DNA of 64,000 nt from Nitrosomonas communis (GCF_900114745.1 NZ_FOUB01000005.1:78161-142160), one strand, 5' to 3'; counted from the stretch's first letter, positions 1-10,738 are shown. The notes: a model not told the origin generated them from the letters alone. A program made the numbers and translations.

Positions 1-572
1 TCTGACTCGCTCAGGTAGCTGTTGCGTGAACTTAACGCAAGACCATCTTGCGAGCGTACTGTCTCACCAGCCATGATCTTGATGGGCAGATTCAATTGCT
101 GCACCATTTTTTGTATCAGATACAGTTGCTGATAATCTTTTTTGCCAAAAACGGCCAACTGTGGCTGGATGATATTAAATAATTTCAGCACAACAATTGC
201 TACACCTTGGAAAAAACCAGGGCGGAATTGTCCTTCCAGCGTATCAGCTATAGCCGGGAGCAGTAGCTGAAATTCCTGAGGAGCTGGATAAAGCGTTTTT
301 TCGTCAGGTAAAAATACAATCTCCACTCCAAGCTTTTCCAAAAGATGGCAATCAGTTGTTTGCGTGCGTGGATATCGATCGAAATCTTCGTGTGGGGCAA
401 ATTGTAGCCGATTGACGAAAATACTAACGACGGTACAGCCTGCATGCTGCTGTGCTAGTTGAACCAATGACAAATGACCCTGATGCAAATTGCCCATGGT
501 TGGTACCAACGCTATGGACGATTCACGTTTAAGGCGAGTTCGCAACGATGCAATATTAGTAATGATTTCCAC
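1..572 (-). CDS. panC: Pantoate--beta-alanine ligase, C-terminus cut by window edge
   Basis: PanC joins pantoate and beta-alanine with ATP to give pantothenate in the cytoplasm. The frame runs open from a GTG at 572 to the window edge, giving about 190 of the usual ~280 residues. The N-terminus starts [11 protein letters not shown], followed by the nucleotide-binding [11 protein letters not shown] at about residues 23-33, then SIFVN and [14 protein letters not shown], and further on [10 protein letters not shown] and SSRNSYL, all typical of PanC. The GTG start is chosen because the protein then begins where the family does; no ATG precedes it in frame after the panB stop. The Shine-Dalgarno is weak, so translation may be coupled to panB, whose stop lies 27 nt upstream. 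It is the last gene of the pcnB-folK-dNK-panB-panC block. Confidence 0.93.
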   Translation of the reverse strand, partial: MEIITNIASLRTRLKRESSIALVPTMGNLHQGHLSLVQLAQQHAGCTVVSIFVNRLQFAPHEDFDRYPRTQTTDCHLLEKLGVEIVFLPDEKTLYPAPQEFQLLLPAIADTLEGQFRPGFFQGVAIVVLKLFNIIQPQLAVFGKKDYQQLYLIQKMVQQLNLPIKIMAGETVRSQDGLALSSRNSYLSES

Positions 573-599
573 GACCAGCGCTTTAGGAGAAATGAATGG

Positions 600-1391
600 T
601 TAGAAAGTATGCTCTGCTGCCGGGAATTTTTCTGTCTTGACTTCTTGCACATAATGTTCGATCGCTGCCTGGATACTGTCAGTGCCTACCATGAAATTTT
701 TGGCAAACCGGGGTTTGTTACCTGGATAAATTCCCAGCATGTCATGCAATACGAGTACCTGAGCAGAGCAGTCTACCCCCGCGCCGATACCAACAGTGGG
801 AATAGACAGCTCCCGGCTAATTCTAGCAGCTAAAGTCGCTGGAATCGTTTCCATAAGCAACATGCCTACCCCTGCTTCCTGCAGTAGCATAGCGTCATTC
901 AGAAGTTGTTCAGCTTCATTCGTTGTTCGTCCCTGAACTTTGTAGCCGCCCAACTGATGAACCGATTGTGGCATCAAGCCGATATGAGCACATACAGGGA
1001 TGCCGCGCTGGGTAAGAAAGTCGATGGTGTCAGTCATAATTTGACCGCCTTCAATCTTGACCATCTGTGCGCCTGCGGCCATGAGTCTGGCTGCATTCAT
1101 GAAAGTTTCTTCAGGTGATACCTGGGAAGTACCAAAAGGCATGTCAACCATGATGAATGCTTTGTTTGATCCGCGCACCACGCACTGAGTATGATAAATC
1201 ATATCATCCATCGTGACGGGTAATGTGGTGCTATGGCCTTGCATGACATTTCCTAATGAATCGCCTACCAAAAGAATATCGACGCCAGCATTTTCCAATA
1301 GGGCGGCAAAGGTCGCATCATAGCAAGTAAGTGCAGCGATCTTGTTACCTGCTGCGTGCATTTTTTGTAGGGTATCTCGAGTTATTCTCAT
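600..1391 (-). CDS. panB: 3-methyl-2-oxobutanoate hydroxymethyltransferase
   Basis: PanB adds a hydroxymethyl group from methylene-tetrahydrofolate to 2-oxoisovalerate, making ketopantoate, the first committed step to pantothenate and CoA. The 263 residues match the usual length. Visible family motifs are LTCYDATFA (residues 21-29), [11 protein letters not shown] with metal-binding Asp44, Asp83 in MVDMPFG, and KIEGG (Lys112, Glu114). The C-terminal part has GIGAG, then [15 protein letters not shown]. It lies between a deoxynucleoside kinase gene (21 nt upstream) and panC (27 nt downstream), all on the minus strand. Nothing is missing or unusual. Confidence 0.97.
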   Translation of the reverse strand: MRITRDTLQKMHAAGNKIAALTCYDATFAALLENAGVDILLVGDSLGNVMQGHSTTLPVTMDDMIYHTQCVVRGSNKAFIMVDMPFGTSQVSPEETFMNAARLMAAGAQMVKIEGGQIMTDTIDFLTQRGIPVCAHIGLMPQSVHQLGGYKVQGRTTNEAEQLLNDAMLLQEAGVGMLLMETIPATLAARISRELSIPTVGIGAGVDCSAQVLVLHDMLGIYPGNKPRFAKNFMVGTDSIQAAIEHYVQEVKTEKFPAAEHTF

Positions 1392-1412
1392 GACGATTTA
1401 GTCCATAATGAC

Positions 1413-2066
1413 TTACAGATATTCTCTAAGGCCACAGTTGAAATATTCCCGCGCACCTCTCATCTGGCTGATACGCTGGAGTAACAAGTTGAAATCAGCC
1501 GTGTTGTTAGCAAAATTAAGATTCTCGCTGTTGACGATGATGACCGGCGTTTTTTCATATTGATGAAAAAACTGTGTGTAGCTACTGGATAACTTATATA
1601 GATATTCTTCGGATATGTTTTTCTCATAAGTACTGCCACGACGCTTGATGCGCTCTAACAGCTTTTCTGGTGAAGCCTGAAGATAAATGACGAGATCAGG
1701 AGAAGGCGCTTGGGGCTGTATTTGAGAATAAATTTTCTGATAGAGATCATATTCAGATTTGTTCAGTGTCATACGAGCAAATAATTGATCTTTATCCAAT
1801 AAAAAATCACTGATCATTGGTTTTGAAAGAACGTCCGCCTGCGTCACGTATCGGAATTGATCGATACGTTGCAGAAAAAAGAATAGCTGCGTAGGTAATG
1901 CGTAGCGTAAGCGGTCGCTATAAAATTTTTCAAGGAAAGGGTTCTCTTCCGGGCGTTCCAGCATTAAAGCACATTCCAGACGGTCAGCCATATTCTGGGC
2001 AAGACTGGTCTTGCCAGCGCCAATTGGGCCTTCGATAGCAATGTAGTGATATTTTTCAAGTATCAT
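1413..2066 (-). CDS. Deoxynucleoside kinase (deoxyadenosine/deoxyguanosine kinase family)
   Basis: This 217-aa protein belongs to the dNK/DGK family that phosphorylates deoxynucleosides with ATP. The P-loop GPIGAGKT is at residues 13-20. Further family marks are the ERPEENPFLEKFY segment around 37-49, the QLFFFLQRIDQ stretch, the DFLLDKD motif, and the basic LID-like ERIKRRG loop with the R-x-(S/T)-YE pattern typical of these kinases. The gene overlaps the folK stop by four bases (ATGA), indicating translational coupling. In many betaproteobacteria this gene sits between folK and panB, as here. The exact nucleoside specificity cannot be read from the sequence. Confidence 0.9.
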   Translation of the reverse strand: MILEKYHYIAIEGPIGAGKTSLAQNMADRLECALMLERPEENPFLEKFYSDRLRYALPTQLFFFLQRIDQFRYVTQADVLSKPMISDFLLDKDQLFARMTLNKSEYDLYQKIYSQIQPQAPSPDLVIYLQASPEKLLERIKRRGSTYEKNISEEYLYKLSSSYTQFFHQYEKTPVIIVNSENLNFANNTADFNLLLQRISQMRGAREYFNCGLREYL

Positions 2067-2572
2067 AATGATGAAATATATTCAAGTCGTTGTTGTGTAC
2101 ATGCGACCAGTAGCTCGGTAACCAACCCCTGGCCAGGAATTTTACAATCACGTTCGATTTCCATCAGTGGCTGTAATACGAACGCGCGTTCATGCATGCG
2201 GGGATGTGGCAAAACCAAACCTTCCTCATGACATTGCAAATCATCATATAACAATAAATCAAGATCGAGGGTGCGCGGAGCATTGGGATAAGTTCGAATA
2301 CGCCCACAACGCCGTTCAATTTCAAGTAAAGCCATAAGGAGAGCCCGCGGCATAAGCATGGTTTCGATGTGGACGACAGCATTAATGAAATCAGGCTGAT
2401 CAACTGCACCAATCGCTGCGCTGCGGTATAGGGAAGATTGCCTTATCAAGCGGGAGTCAGGAAGCTCTGTTAGCAGCGAAATAGCTCGTCTGATTTGGAA
2501 TAAAGGGTTTTCCAAATTACTGCCTAGTCCAATAAAGGCCTGTCTGGCTAACTTAGTCGAAGTGGATGGCAT
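2063..2572 (-). CDS. folK: HPPK: 2-amino-4-hydroxy-6-hydroxymethyldihydropteridine diphosphokinase
   Basis: FolK transfers pyrophosphate from ATP to hydroxymethyl-dihydropterin, the step before dihydropteroate synthesis in folate formation. The 169-aa protein shows AFIGLGSNLENP near the N-terminus, the pterin-binding RSAAIGAVDQPDFINAV segment, the metal-binding RTLDLDLLLYDD (two Asp ligands) and the closing LPHPRMHERAFVLQPL motif, all in the usual order. It is 24 nt downstream of pcnB and overlaps the kinase gene downstream by 4 nt. Folate made here would also serve PanB, whose cosubstrate is methylene-THF. Confidence 0.96.
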   Translation of the reverse strand: MPSTSTKLARQAFIGLGSNLENPLFQIRRAISLLTELPDSRLIRQSSLYRSAAIGAVDQPDFINAVVHIETMLMPRALLMALLEIERRCGRIRTYPNAPRTLDLDLLLYDDLQCHEEGLVLPHPRMHERAFVLQPLMEIERDCKIPGQGLVTELLVACTQQRLEYISSL

Positions 2573-2596
2573 CAGATCATTTTTCCATGGTGGCCG

Positions 2597-3976
2597 CTAA
2601 ATTGGCGACGTCACTTTTCTATGGTCTGTCGTTCCTGCTGATTTGCGTCGACGGTTTCTTTTGCGTCGTTTTGGTGTCGTTTCCTTTAACAGCATCGCTT
2701 CGCGAGTAGCGGTATCAGCATGCTGGAAAGTTTTCCACCACTGTCCCACTTCCATATCGATCTCACCACTTTCACAGCGCAACATGAGAAAATCATACGC
2801 CGCACGGAAACGAGGATGTTCAAGCAGGCGGAATGGCTTATGTCCTGCTCGCAACAGAAAGCGCGGCTGTAATGTCCAGATATCATATATGATTGAATCC
2901 AGCCGTCGTGGGATAGCGAGCTGCTGACGTTGTAATGTCAATATTTCAGCCATAGCCAAATGCAGTGCAGGCATAGGTTTCTCCCCATTAGCCTGGCGTT
3001 TATTCCAGGCTGCCAGCACTTCATGCCAGAGTAGCGTTGCAAACAGGAAGCCTGGCGAGATGGGTTTGCCTTCCTGCACGCGCTTATCGGTATTCTCAAG
3101 TGCCAAAGTAATAAAGCGTTCACCCAGGGGTTGTTCAAGAATGACATCCAGCATGGGAAGCAAACCATGATGAAGTCCGCGCATACGTAAATCCAAAACA
3201 CAAGCAAGCGAGTGGCCAGACATCAATAGTTTTAGCATTTCATCGAATAATCGGGCTGCTGGCACATTCTGCAACAATGGTGCCAAATCGCCTATGGGCA
3301 CTGCCGTTGCTTCATCAAGCTGGATATCAAGCTTGGCAGCCAGTCGAACTGCTCGCAACATGCGCACCGGATCTTCCCGGTAACGTTGGGTAGGCTCGCC
3401 AATGATACGCAAGCGTTTCGCCTCAATATCTTCATAGCCGCTGAGATAATCAAGAATTTCCTCAGTAGCGGGATTATAGAACAACGCATTAACCGTAAAA
3501 TCCCGCCGCATCACGTCTTCTTCTTGACTGCCAAAGATATTATCCTGCAGCAAACGCCCGTGTTGATCAGCATGGCTTTCAGCATTTATTTCCATACTAC
3601 TGCCATTAATAGGATAATTGGCACGAAAAGTGGACACTTCCACAATCTCGCTGCCATAGGTGACATGTACCAGTCGAAAACGTCGTCCAATGATACGAGA
3701 ACGGCGGAATAACGCGCGCACCTCCTCGGGAGTCGCATTGGTTGCGACATCAAAGTCCTTGGGCTCCAATCCCAGCAATAAATCACGAATGGCGCCCCCG
3801 ACGACAAATGCAGAAAACCCGGCTTGTTGTAACACTCCAGTTACCTTTAATGCACCTGGACTAATTTGATTGCGGCTAATGCAGTGTTCCTTGCGTAGTA
3901 TCGTACGCAACACTGGGACAGTGTTGGCAGTAGATGAATTGCGCATGAAAATACGTTGGAAAAATTTATGGATCAT
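2597..3976 (-). CDS. pcnB: Poly(A) polymerase I (nucleotidyltransferase of the CCA/PcnB family)
   Basis: PcnB adds poly(A) tails to RNA 3' ends and so promotes RNA decay. The 459-aa protein has the family head domain with FVVGGAIRDLLLG (Gly60-Gly61) and the catalytic DFDVATNA (Asp74, Asp76), then RRDFTVNALFYNP and the EDPVRMLRAVRLAAKL helix. The very basic tail (PKRRKRNRRRKS) and the RRSRIIGRRFRLVHV stretch favour PcnB over a tRNA CCA-adding enzyme. Met1 and Met11 are both possible starts; the catalytic core begins well after either. It is the first gene of the folK-pan block and shares its strand. Confidence 0.93.
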   Translation of the reverse strand: MIHKFFQRIFMRNSSTANTVPVLRTILRKEHCISRNQISPGALKVTGVLQQAGFSAFVVGGAIRDLLLGLEPKDFDVATNATPEEVRALFRRSRIIGRRFRLVHVTYGSEIVEVSTFRANYPINGSSMEINAESHADQHGRLLQDNIFGSQEEDVMRRDFTVNALFYNPATEEILDYLSGYEDIEAKRLRIIGEPTQRYREDPVRMLRAVRLAAKLDIQLDEATAVPIGDLAPLLQNVPAARLFDEMLKLLMSGHSLACVLDLRMRGLHHGLLPMLDVILEQPLGERFITLALENTDKRVQEGKPISPGFLFATLLWHEVLAAWNKRQANGEKPMPALHLAMAEILTLQRQQLAIPRRLDSIIYDIWTLQPRFLLRAGHKPFRLLEHPRFRAAYDFLMLRCESGEIDMEVGQWWKTFQHADTATREAMLLKETTPKRRKRNRRRKSAGTTDHRKVTSPI

Positions 3977-3994
3977 TGCAAGATGCTGAAAGGA

Positions 3995-4183
3995 TCAGTC
4001 ACGGATTCTCCTGAACTCTGTAATGGGATGAACGTGTAACGGGCAATTTTGCGGTGAGGCAAGTCTCTTCCCTGCAGCTAAGAGCATTGCCACATTCTCT
4101 GCTAATGCGATGCATTCTGCCTGCCTCAGCGATTTTACTATGCAGGTAAGTGAGAAGTTTTTAAAGCTATCTTTATCTGTCAT
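3995..4183 (-). CDS. Possible small protein upstream of pcnB
   Basis: An open frame of 62 codons starts with ATG at 4183 and ends 18 nt before the pcnB start on the same strand. I do not recognise it. It has no signal peptide or membrane segment, no clear Shine-Dalgarno sequence, and contains two cysteines and a short alanine-leucine helix-like stretch. It may simply be leader sequence of pcnB. Conservation of the frame in related genomes would decide. Confidence 0.2.
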   Translation of the reverse strand: MTDKDSFKNFSLTCIVKSLRQAECIALAENVAMLLAAGKRLASPQNCPLHVHPITEFRRIRD

Positions 4184-4319
4184 GGGATTGGCTTACTAAC
4201 CAAGCGTTCAACTGCGCAAGCGTTCAACTGCGATGTTAGGATTATACACTTGGTGATTGTATTCAGATTAAATGGTTCATTTCATTTAAATTAACCACAT
4301 TCGCATCTCAGCCGACATC

Positions 4320-4420
4320 ATTCCATTTTCAAATCAAAATGACGCGAAGGCGAGCCGCAGACAATATAAATAATACGGCAAGGTGAAGCCGCCAATGTCA
4401 GTTTTGATTTAGAAATGGAA
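4320..4420 (-). repeat. Interspersed ~100-bp inverted-terminal repeat, copy 1
   Basis: This copy begins ATTCCATTTTCAAATCAAAA and ends TTTTGATTTAGAAATGGAA, so its ends are inverted repeats of about 20 bases. The core contains GACGCGAAGGCGAGCCGCAG and GGCAAGGTGAAGCCG. The same element recurs near 10.6, 19.3, 20.0, 25.2, 27.9 and 46.2 kb. It lies between pcnB and the RNase P RNA gene. The strand given is arbitrary: copies 1, 5 and 7 share this orientation and the other four are reversed. Confidence 0.9.
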
Positions 4421-4451
4421 CAAGCAAAAAGCAATCGAGTTATCGTGGGAG

Positions 4452-4746
4452 ATTGGGGAAGCTGACCGATAAGCCGGATTCTGTCGTGGACAGTCATTCC
4501 TCTAGGTACCCAGTTACCTGTGTACTCAAGCAACCTACCCGCAGGCTCAGCGAGCAGCGTCATAGCCTGCCTATTTGGTCTTGCTCCGGATGGAGGTTAC
4601 CGCGTTTCACCGTAACTTAATACGCTCGTCTCTGTGGCCCTATTCCTCGCTTCACAACGGCCGGCCGTTAACCGGCATCCTTGCTCTCTGGAGTCCGGAC
4701 TTTCCTCTCCCTGCTTGCACAGGCAGCGACTGTCTGGTCAGCTTCT
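4452..4746 (-). ncRNA. rnpB: RNase P RNA (class A)
   Basis: The minus strand reads GAAGCTGACCAGACAGTCGC at its 5' end, GAGGAAAGTCCGGACTCC (conserved region CR-I), then GTGAAACGCGG and CCTCCATCCGGAGCAAGACC followed by CAAATAGG (CR-IV area). The 3' part has GGTAGGTTGCTTGAG, TAGAGGAATGACTGTCCACG, ACAGAATCCGGCTTATCGGTC and a final AGCTTCCCC. These are the hallmarks of bacterial A-type RNase P RNA, whose 5' GAAGCTGACC pairs with the 3' GGTCAGCTTC. It processes the 5' leaders of tRNAs with the RnpA protein. The gene spans about 295 nt, shorter than the ~377 nt of E. coli; the shortening falls in the specificity domain between CAGAGACGAG and GTAACCTCC. Ends are set to within a few bases. Confidence 0.95.
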
Positions 4747-4792
4747 TAATATATTTTATCAACTTACTATATAACAAAGGATAAAACTTTTT

Positions 4793-6115
4793 CTATAGCA
4801 GTTCGTTAATTTCTTTCAATACTTCTTCATCGAGTTCCCCGACTTCGGCTTTGAGGCGTAATCGCGACATCATATAGGTGTAATACGCTTGCGCCAAATC
4901 TCTGCGTGCGGCAAAGAATTGCTGTTGAGCATTTAAAACATCTACTTCTACCCTGATGCCTACTTCCTTTCCTAGCACAGTGGAATCCAACTGGCTCTTG
5001 CTTGTTGCGAGTGCCTGCTTTTGAGCTTTGAGCAGGGCAATGCCGTTAGTCACATTCAGGAATTGCTGGCGTACCTGCAAGCTAATGGTCCGTTTGGTAT
5101 TTTCCACATCCTGGCGTGCTTTATCCCGGTTGGCTAAAGCTTCGCGAATGCGAGATTGCACTGAAAGCCCCTGGAAGATAGGTACATTAAGTTGCAGACC
5201 TACCGATTTCGATTCTAAATCGATACCAATCCCGGTAATTGCACCGCCAACGCCTTGTTGATTGCTATACTGGGCGACCAGATCAAGCGTTGGGTAATGT
5301 CCTGCCTTCGCTTTTTTGATGTCCTGCTCGGCCAGATCAAAGGCGATCCGTTGTATTTTAAGGGAGAAGTTTTTCTGCTCGGCTAAGGCTACCCACTCTT
5401 CCATATTCTCGTAGGGTAGGATAAGCGAAGTTGATACTATTTTATCTATGCTGGTACTGATCAACTGATCTGGGAATCGATTGATGATTCCTTGCAGGGC
5501 GCGCTTGTTAACTTCGAGCGTGTTTCTGGCCAGAATTTCTTGCGAGATCGTCAGATCATGGCGAGCTTGTGCTTCATGCGTGTCTACAATTGTGGCAATC
5601 CCCACTTCAAAGTTGCGCTTGGCTTGTTCCAGTTGCTCACTGATGGCTTTTTTCTGGCTTTCCACGACCTCAAGATTGGCCTGGGCAATGAGCACGTCAA
5701 AATATGCTTGCGATACGCGCAATATCAAATCCTGGGCAGCCAGAACAAATCTTGCATCAGCTTGTGCAACCTGATTTTTCGATTGCTCATAAATGATAAA
5801 ATTTTCAATGCGAAAAAGCGGCTGAGTGGCGGCAAGTACGATGCCTCGATTTTTGATTACTCTCTCCGGACCGAAATTGGTATCGATATACTGATTCTGA
5901 GCTGTTCCAGTGAAATTAATGTTAGGGAGCAATCCTGCCCTGCCTTGCGGCAGTTTCTCCTGCGCTGCGATATAAGCAGCCCGCTCGGCACCATATTGCG
6001 CATCCTGCTCCAGCGCTTCACGGTAAATATTCATGAGGCTGGCTGCTTGCGTGGGTGTTTGCAGGATTATGCCGATAGCAACGAGCATAACAACCAGGTG
6101 CCACGGATTTTTCAT
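4793..6115 (-). CDS. tolC: TolC-family outer membrane efflux/secretion channel
   Basis: TolC-type proteins form trimeric channels through the outer membrane for type I secretion and drug efflux. From the ATG at 6115 the product has 440 aa; a longer reading would need a TTG 15 nt upstream. Residues about 5-25 form a signal peptide ending TPTQA, followed by the mature start SLMNIYREALEQDAQYGAERAAY, characteristic of the TolC N-terminal helix. The body has two repeated alpha-helical halves rich in Gln, Ala and Lys with typical segments SQAYFDVLIAQANLEVVE and NFEVGIATIVDTHEAQARHD, and the second-half equivalents GKEVGIRVEVDVLNAQQQFF and ARRDLAQAYYTYMMSRLRLK. It is probably cotranscribed with the methyltransferase gene upstream. 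It could serve the RTX-like protein encoded at 15.0 kb, though no type I ABC transporter is in this window. Confidence 0.93.
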   Translation of the reverse strand: MKNPWHLVVMLVAIGIILQTPTQAASLMNIYREALEQDAQYGAERAAYIAAQEKLPQGRAGLLPNINFTGTAQNQYIDTNFGPERVIKNRGIVLAATQPLFRIENFIIYEQSKNQVAQADARFVLAAQDLILRVSQAYFDVLIAQANLEVVESQKKAISEQLEQAKRNFEVGIATIVDTHEAQARHDLTISQEILARNTLEVNKRALQGIINRFPDQLISTSIDKIVSTSLILPYENMEEWVALAEQKNFSLKIQRIAFDLAEQDIKKAKAGHYPTLDLVAQYSNQQGVGGAITGIGIDLESKSVGLQLNVPIFQGLSVQSRIREALANRDKARQDVENTKRTISLQVRQQFLNVTNGIALLKAQKQALATSKSQLDSTVLGKEVGIRVEVDVLNAQQQFFAARRDLAQAYYTYMMSRLRLKAEVGELDEEVLKEINELL

Positions 6116-6209
6116 GAGTACTTTTAGCAAAATTCTTCCAGATAGTGAGCGATATTAATACAAATATCCTTCTCTGTGAAAAGTAAGCTAATGTGTACGA
6201 TCGAATGCA

Positions 6210-6881
6210 TTAAAAAGTAAACCGCTGAGGTTGTAGGGCGTTTCTCAGGGGGGCTGTGCAGGTTTCAAACAGCATCTTTGTCTCGTAGACGCCAGGCGTC
6301 ACACAGGTGACAAGCGTTGCTGCCATCAAAGGTTCTTCGCCAACAATCGCAAACAGACGTCCCCCAGGATTAAGACTTTTTTGGAAAGCTTCGGATAATA
6401 TGGGTGTGGATGCGGTGAGGGCGATGACATCATAAGGACCGTGCTGAGGCCAGCCCTGGGCTGCATCCCCTTGTTCCAAAGTGACATTAGTAATGCCATG
6501 GGTCTGGAGATTCATTTTGGCTATGCTACAAAGTGTTGGTACAATTTCAACACTGTACACCTGGGCACCCAGCTCTGCCAGCAATGCTGTCATGTAGCCG
6601 CTGCCGCTGCCTACTTCGAGAATTTTGTCGGTTTTTTTGATATGTAATTCCTGCAGGATACGCGCCTCCATTTTGGGTGTCAGCATAACTGCACCATGGT
6701 CTAAAGGGATTTCCATATCTGCAAAGGCAAGGGAACGGTAGGCTGCTGGCACGAATTCTTCGCGCCTCACTTTGTATAGTAAATTGAGAATGGCTGGATC
6801 CAGAACATTCCACGTCCGGATTTGTTGTTCCACCATATTGAAGCGGTTTTGTTCGAGATTAGTGTCGAGTTTCATAATCAT
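6210..6881 (-). CDS. Protein-L-isoaspartate O-methyltransferase family protein
   Basis: This 223-aa SAM-dependent methyltransferase resembles Pcm, which repairs isoaspartyl residues in aged proteins. SAM motif I is ILEVGSGSGYMTALLAELG (88-106), motif II is YSVEI, and the GDAAQGWPQHGPYDVIALTAS segment and LNPGGRLFAIVG match the family. The canonical Pcm substrate loop with a serine in an ISQPYIVA-like motif is replaced by MLTPKMEARIL, as in a betaproteobacterial variant found next to tolC; whether it still acts on isoaspartate is not certain. A second Met at codon 3 is an alternative start. It lies just upstream of tolC on the same strand, about 95 nt apart, and is divergent from thiC. Confidence 0.85.
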   Translation of the reverse strand: MIMKLDTNLEQNRFNMVEQQIRTWNVLDPAILNLLYKVRREEFVPAAYRSLAFADMEIPLDHGAVMLTPKMEARILQELHIKKTDKILEVGSGSGYMTALLAELGAQVYSVEIVPTLCSIAKMNLQTHGITNVTLEQGDAAQGWPQHGPYDVIALTASTPILSEAFQKSLNPGGRLFAIVGEEPLMAATLVTCVTPGVYETKMLFETCTAPLRNALQPQRFTF

Positions 6882-6939
6882 TATTTTTATGGATGAAATA
6901 ATCAGGCTTGCAATTATTTCATATTTCTATTAGTTTCAC

Positions 6940-7082
6940 AGCTTCAGCTAGGGGTCCGCACTTGGAGATTAAATTGTGGTGCGCAATAAACTTGTTAGCA
7001 AAATCCATTTTTTTCCAGGCTCCAAGTGTCGGTGAGACAGTCCCTTAATACCTGATGCGGATAATGCCGCCGTAGGGAAGCT
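6940..7082 (+). promoter_or_regulatory. TPP riboswitch (THI element) of thiC
   Basis: The leader contains AGCTAGGGGTCCGC at the 5' side, GGTGAGACAGTCCCTTAATA, and the near-invariant ACCTGATGCGGATAATGCCG followed by CCGTAGGGAAGC. These are the conserved cores of the thiamine pyrophosphate aptamer. AGCTTC at 6940-6945 pairs with GAAGCT at 7077-7082 to close P1. The P3 arm is enlarged, with CTTGGAG and CTCCAAG flanking a loop of about 55 nt. It lies directly before thiC, whose product makes the HMP half of thiamine. TPP binding should lower thiC expression. Confidence 0.95.
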
Positions 7083-7084
7083 AG

Positions 7085-9022
<1,938 letters not shown>

Positions 9023-9077
9023 TGGTTTTTTCATATCGTTCATTGTTATTTTTTGAATCTTTGAACAAAAGGCCGAC

Positions 9078-9899
9078 ATGGATTGGCCGATACTGATCAA
9101 AGCGCTGATTCTTGGAATTGTTGAGGGGTTGACTGAGTTCCTGCCAATTTCTTCTACAGGTCATTTGATCCTGATGGGTGATTTGCTTGATTTTAATGAT
9201 GACAAGGCCAAGGTTTTTACCGTGGCCATTCAATTGGGGGCGATACTGGCAGTATGCTGGGAGTATCGCGCCCGACTGACAGCAATCGTGACCGGCATAG
9301 GTACAAAAGAATCGAATCGTTTCCTGTTAAATTTATTGATTGCCTTTTTGCCTGCTGCCATCCTCGGTTTTTTATTTATCAAAACGATCAAATCTTACTT
9401 ATTTCATCCCTTACCGGTTGCCATGGCGTTGATCATCGGGGGCATATTAATTTTATGGGCAGAGCGCCGTGATCATATAGTTGATGTTGAGCAGGCAGAA
9501 GGTATGGACTGGAAACATGCGCTGAAAATTGGCTGTGCCCAGTGCCTTGCCTTGATTCCAGGCACTTCCCGTTCGGGGGCGACGATTATTGGAGGTTTAT
9601 TTTTTGGCTTATCACGTAAGGCAGCGGCCGAATTCTCCTTTTTTCTGGCGATCCCGATTATGTTTGCCGCTACCTTTTACGATGTTTATAAGAGTCGAGA
9701 CTTGCTGCAAATGGAAGATTTGAGTATGTTCGCGACTGGTTTTATTGCTTCGTTTATAAGTGCATGGCTGGCGATCCGTGGATTGCTGCGCTATATCAGC
9801 CACCATGATTTCGCTCTCTTCGCATGGTATCGCATCGGATTCGGTATCATAATCCTGGTAACGGCTTACACCGGACTGATTGCCTGGTCAACAGTCTAA
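9078..9899 (+). CDS. uppP: Undecaprenyl-diphosphatase (bacitracin resistance protein)
   Basis: UppP is an inner-membrane phosphatase that turns undecaprenyl pyrophosphate into the monophosphate carrier used for peptidoglycan and surface polysaccharide. The 273-aa product is the usual length and very hydrophobic with about eight membrane segments. Both catalytic motifs are present: [15 protein letters not shown] near residues 15-29 and [13 protein letters not shown] near 158-170. The ATG at 9078 gives the standard [13 protein letters not shown] start. It follows thiC by 55 nt, and a repeat hairpin just after the stop may act as its terminator. Confidence 0.97.
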   Translation: MDWPILIKALILGIVEGLTEFLPISSTGHLILMGDLLDFNDDKAKVFTVAIQLGAILAVCWEYRARLTAIVTGIGTKESNRFLLNLLIAFLPAAILGFLFIKTIKSYLFHPLPVAMALIIGGILILWAERRDHIVDVEQAEGMDWKHALKIGCAQCLALIPGTSRSGATIIGGLFFGLSRKAAAEFSFFLAIPIMFAATFYDVYKSRDLLQMEDLSMFATGFIASFISAWLAIRGLLRYISHHDFALFAWYRIGFGIIILVTAYTGLIAWSTV

Positions 9900-9905
9900 T
9901 TTAAT

Positions 9906-9975
9906 GTAGGGTGCAATAAGCGCAGCGCATTACACCAGATTTACTGCGTAATGCCCGCAGCTTATTGTTCCCTAC
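9906..9975. repeat. GTAGGGcGCAATAAGC-type palindromic repeat, copy 1
   Basis: The sequence begins GTAGGGTGCAATAAGCGCAG and ends with its imperfect inverse GCAGCTTATTGTTCCCTAC, with a central unpaired stretch. Similar inverted repeats are found at 50478-50561 and, as half a unit, at 51032-51083. Placed six bases after the uppP stop it could form a long hairpin and terminate or stabilise the transcript, but there is no T run. Confidence 0.75.
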
Positions 9976-9989
9976 GTCTGGTCAACCAA

Positions 9990-10040
9990 GTAGTAGCGGC
10001 TTCTGGCCGCTTGAGCAAGCGCCAGGACGGCGCTTCTACT
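9990..10040. repeat. Imperfect GC-rich hairpin between uppP and the rhodanese gene
   Basis: GTAGTAGCGGCTTCTGGCCGC and, further on, GCGCCAGGACGGCGCTTCTACT form an interrupted inverted repeat around a TTGAGCAA centre. It separates two convergent genes and may end transcription from both sides; no T tract is seen. I found no second copy in the window. Confidence 0.5.
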
Positions 10041-10064
10041 GAAAAATAAGTAACCATCGAAACG

Positions 10065-10517
10065 TTAACTTTGTACCCAAGGCAGATCTGCTGCCTTCCA
10101 GCCGCCTTTGCGGCCGCGATGGCCCGTTTCATCCTTATCGCCTTCAAAACCCTCTAGTATGTTGTAGCAATTAGGAAAATCTGACTGGGTAGCGATGGTG
10201 GCTGCATAATCTGAACGTCCGCCGCTACGGCAAAGAAACATGATCACATCGTCTTGCTGTACTTTTTCAGCAACCTGATCAATGAAATTTGGATTAGGTT
10301 GCATGCTTGGGTAAGTTCTCAATTCGACCTCGATTGCGCCAGGAATGCGACCAACCCAGTCCAGTTCAGCTTTACAGCGAACATCAATCAACTTGGCATT
10401 GGGCGTTGCTTGTAACAATGCGAATGCTTCGGCAGGGAATAAAGCCCCTTTATAAGGTAAATCCATCTCCTCAGCACGTTCATGTGCTTTTTTCAATATT
10501 TTGCTTGCGTTTTCCAT
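10065..10517 (-). CDS. Rhodanese-like sulfurtransferase domain protein
   Basis: This 150-aa single-domain rhodanese carries the active-site loop CRSGGRS with the persulfide-forming Cys96, preceded by AKLIDVRCKAELDWVGRIPG, the usual CH2A-like region. Rhodaneses move sulfane sulfur from thiosulfate or persulfides to acceptors. The N-terminal 25 residues form a charged helix outside the core domain, and the C-terminal segment ILEGFEGDKDETGHRGRKGGWKAADLPW is typical of a betaproteobacterial subgroup. There is no signal peptide, so it should act in the cytoplasm. It stands alone and is convergent with uppP. The physiological acceptor is unknown. Confidence 0.88.
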   Translation of the reverse strand: MENASKILKKAHERAEEMDLPYKGALFPAEAFALLQATPNAKLIDVRCKAELDWVGRIPGAIEVELRTYPSMQPNPNFIDQVAEKVQQDDVIMFLCRSGGRSDYAATIATQSDFPNCYNILEGFEGDKDETGHRGRKGGWKAADLPWVQS

Positions 10518-10623
10518 ATGTCTATTTTAATCGGCAAAAGGAGAAGTGTAATCAAAGTGAAGCGCTGAAGCAAAAAAGCCATGAATAATAATCTGAACTG
10601 ATGCTATCCAAGCGAATCTCATA

Positions 10624-10738
10624 TAATTTCACTTCTAAATCAAACCAGACTTTGTCGACCTTTGCCGGCTTGTCCCTGCCATATTATTTATGCTGCCTGT
10701 GGCTTGTCTTCGCGTCAGGTCTGATTTAAAAATAAAAT
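10624..10738 (+). repeat. Interspersed ~100-bp inverted-terminal repeat, copy 2 (degenerate)
   Basis: This copy reads ATTTCACTTCTAAATCAAAC at one end and GTCTGATTTAAAAATAAAAT at the other, with the core GCCTGTGGCTTGTCTTCGCG and GACTTTGTCGACCTTTGCCG. It is clearly the same element as copies 4 and 6 but has diverged at many positions and gained several bases. It lies in the gap between the rhodanese and the metallopeptidase genes. Confidence 0.75.

Noticed and set aside
5492..6127. A 211-codon open frame opposite tolC
   Set aside because: Shadow of tolC with no recognisable domain or ribosome site.
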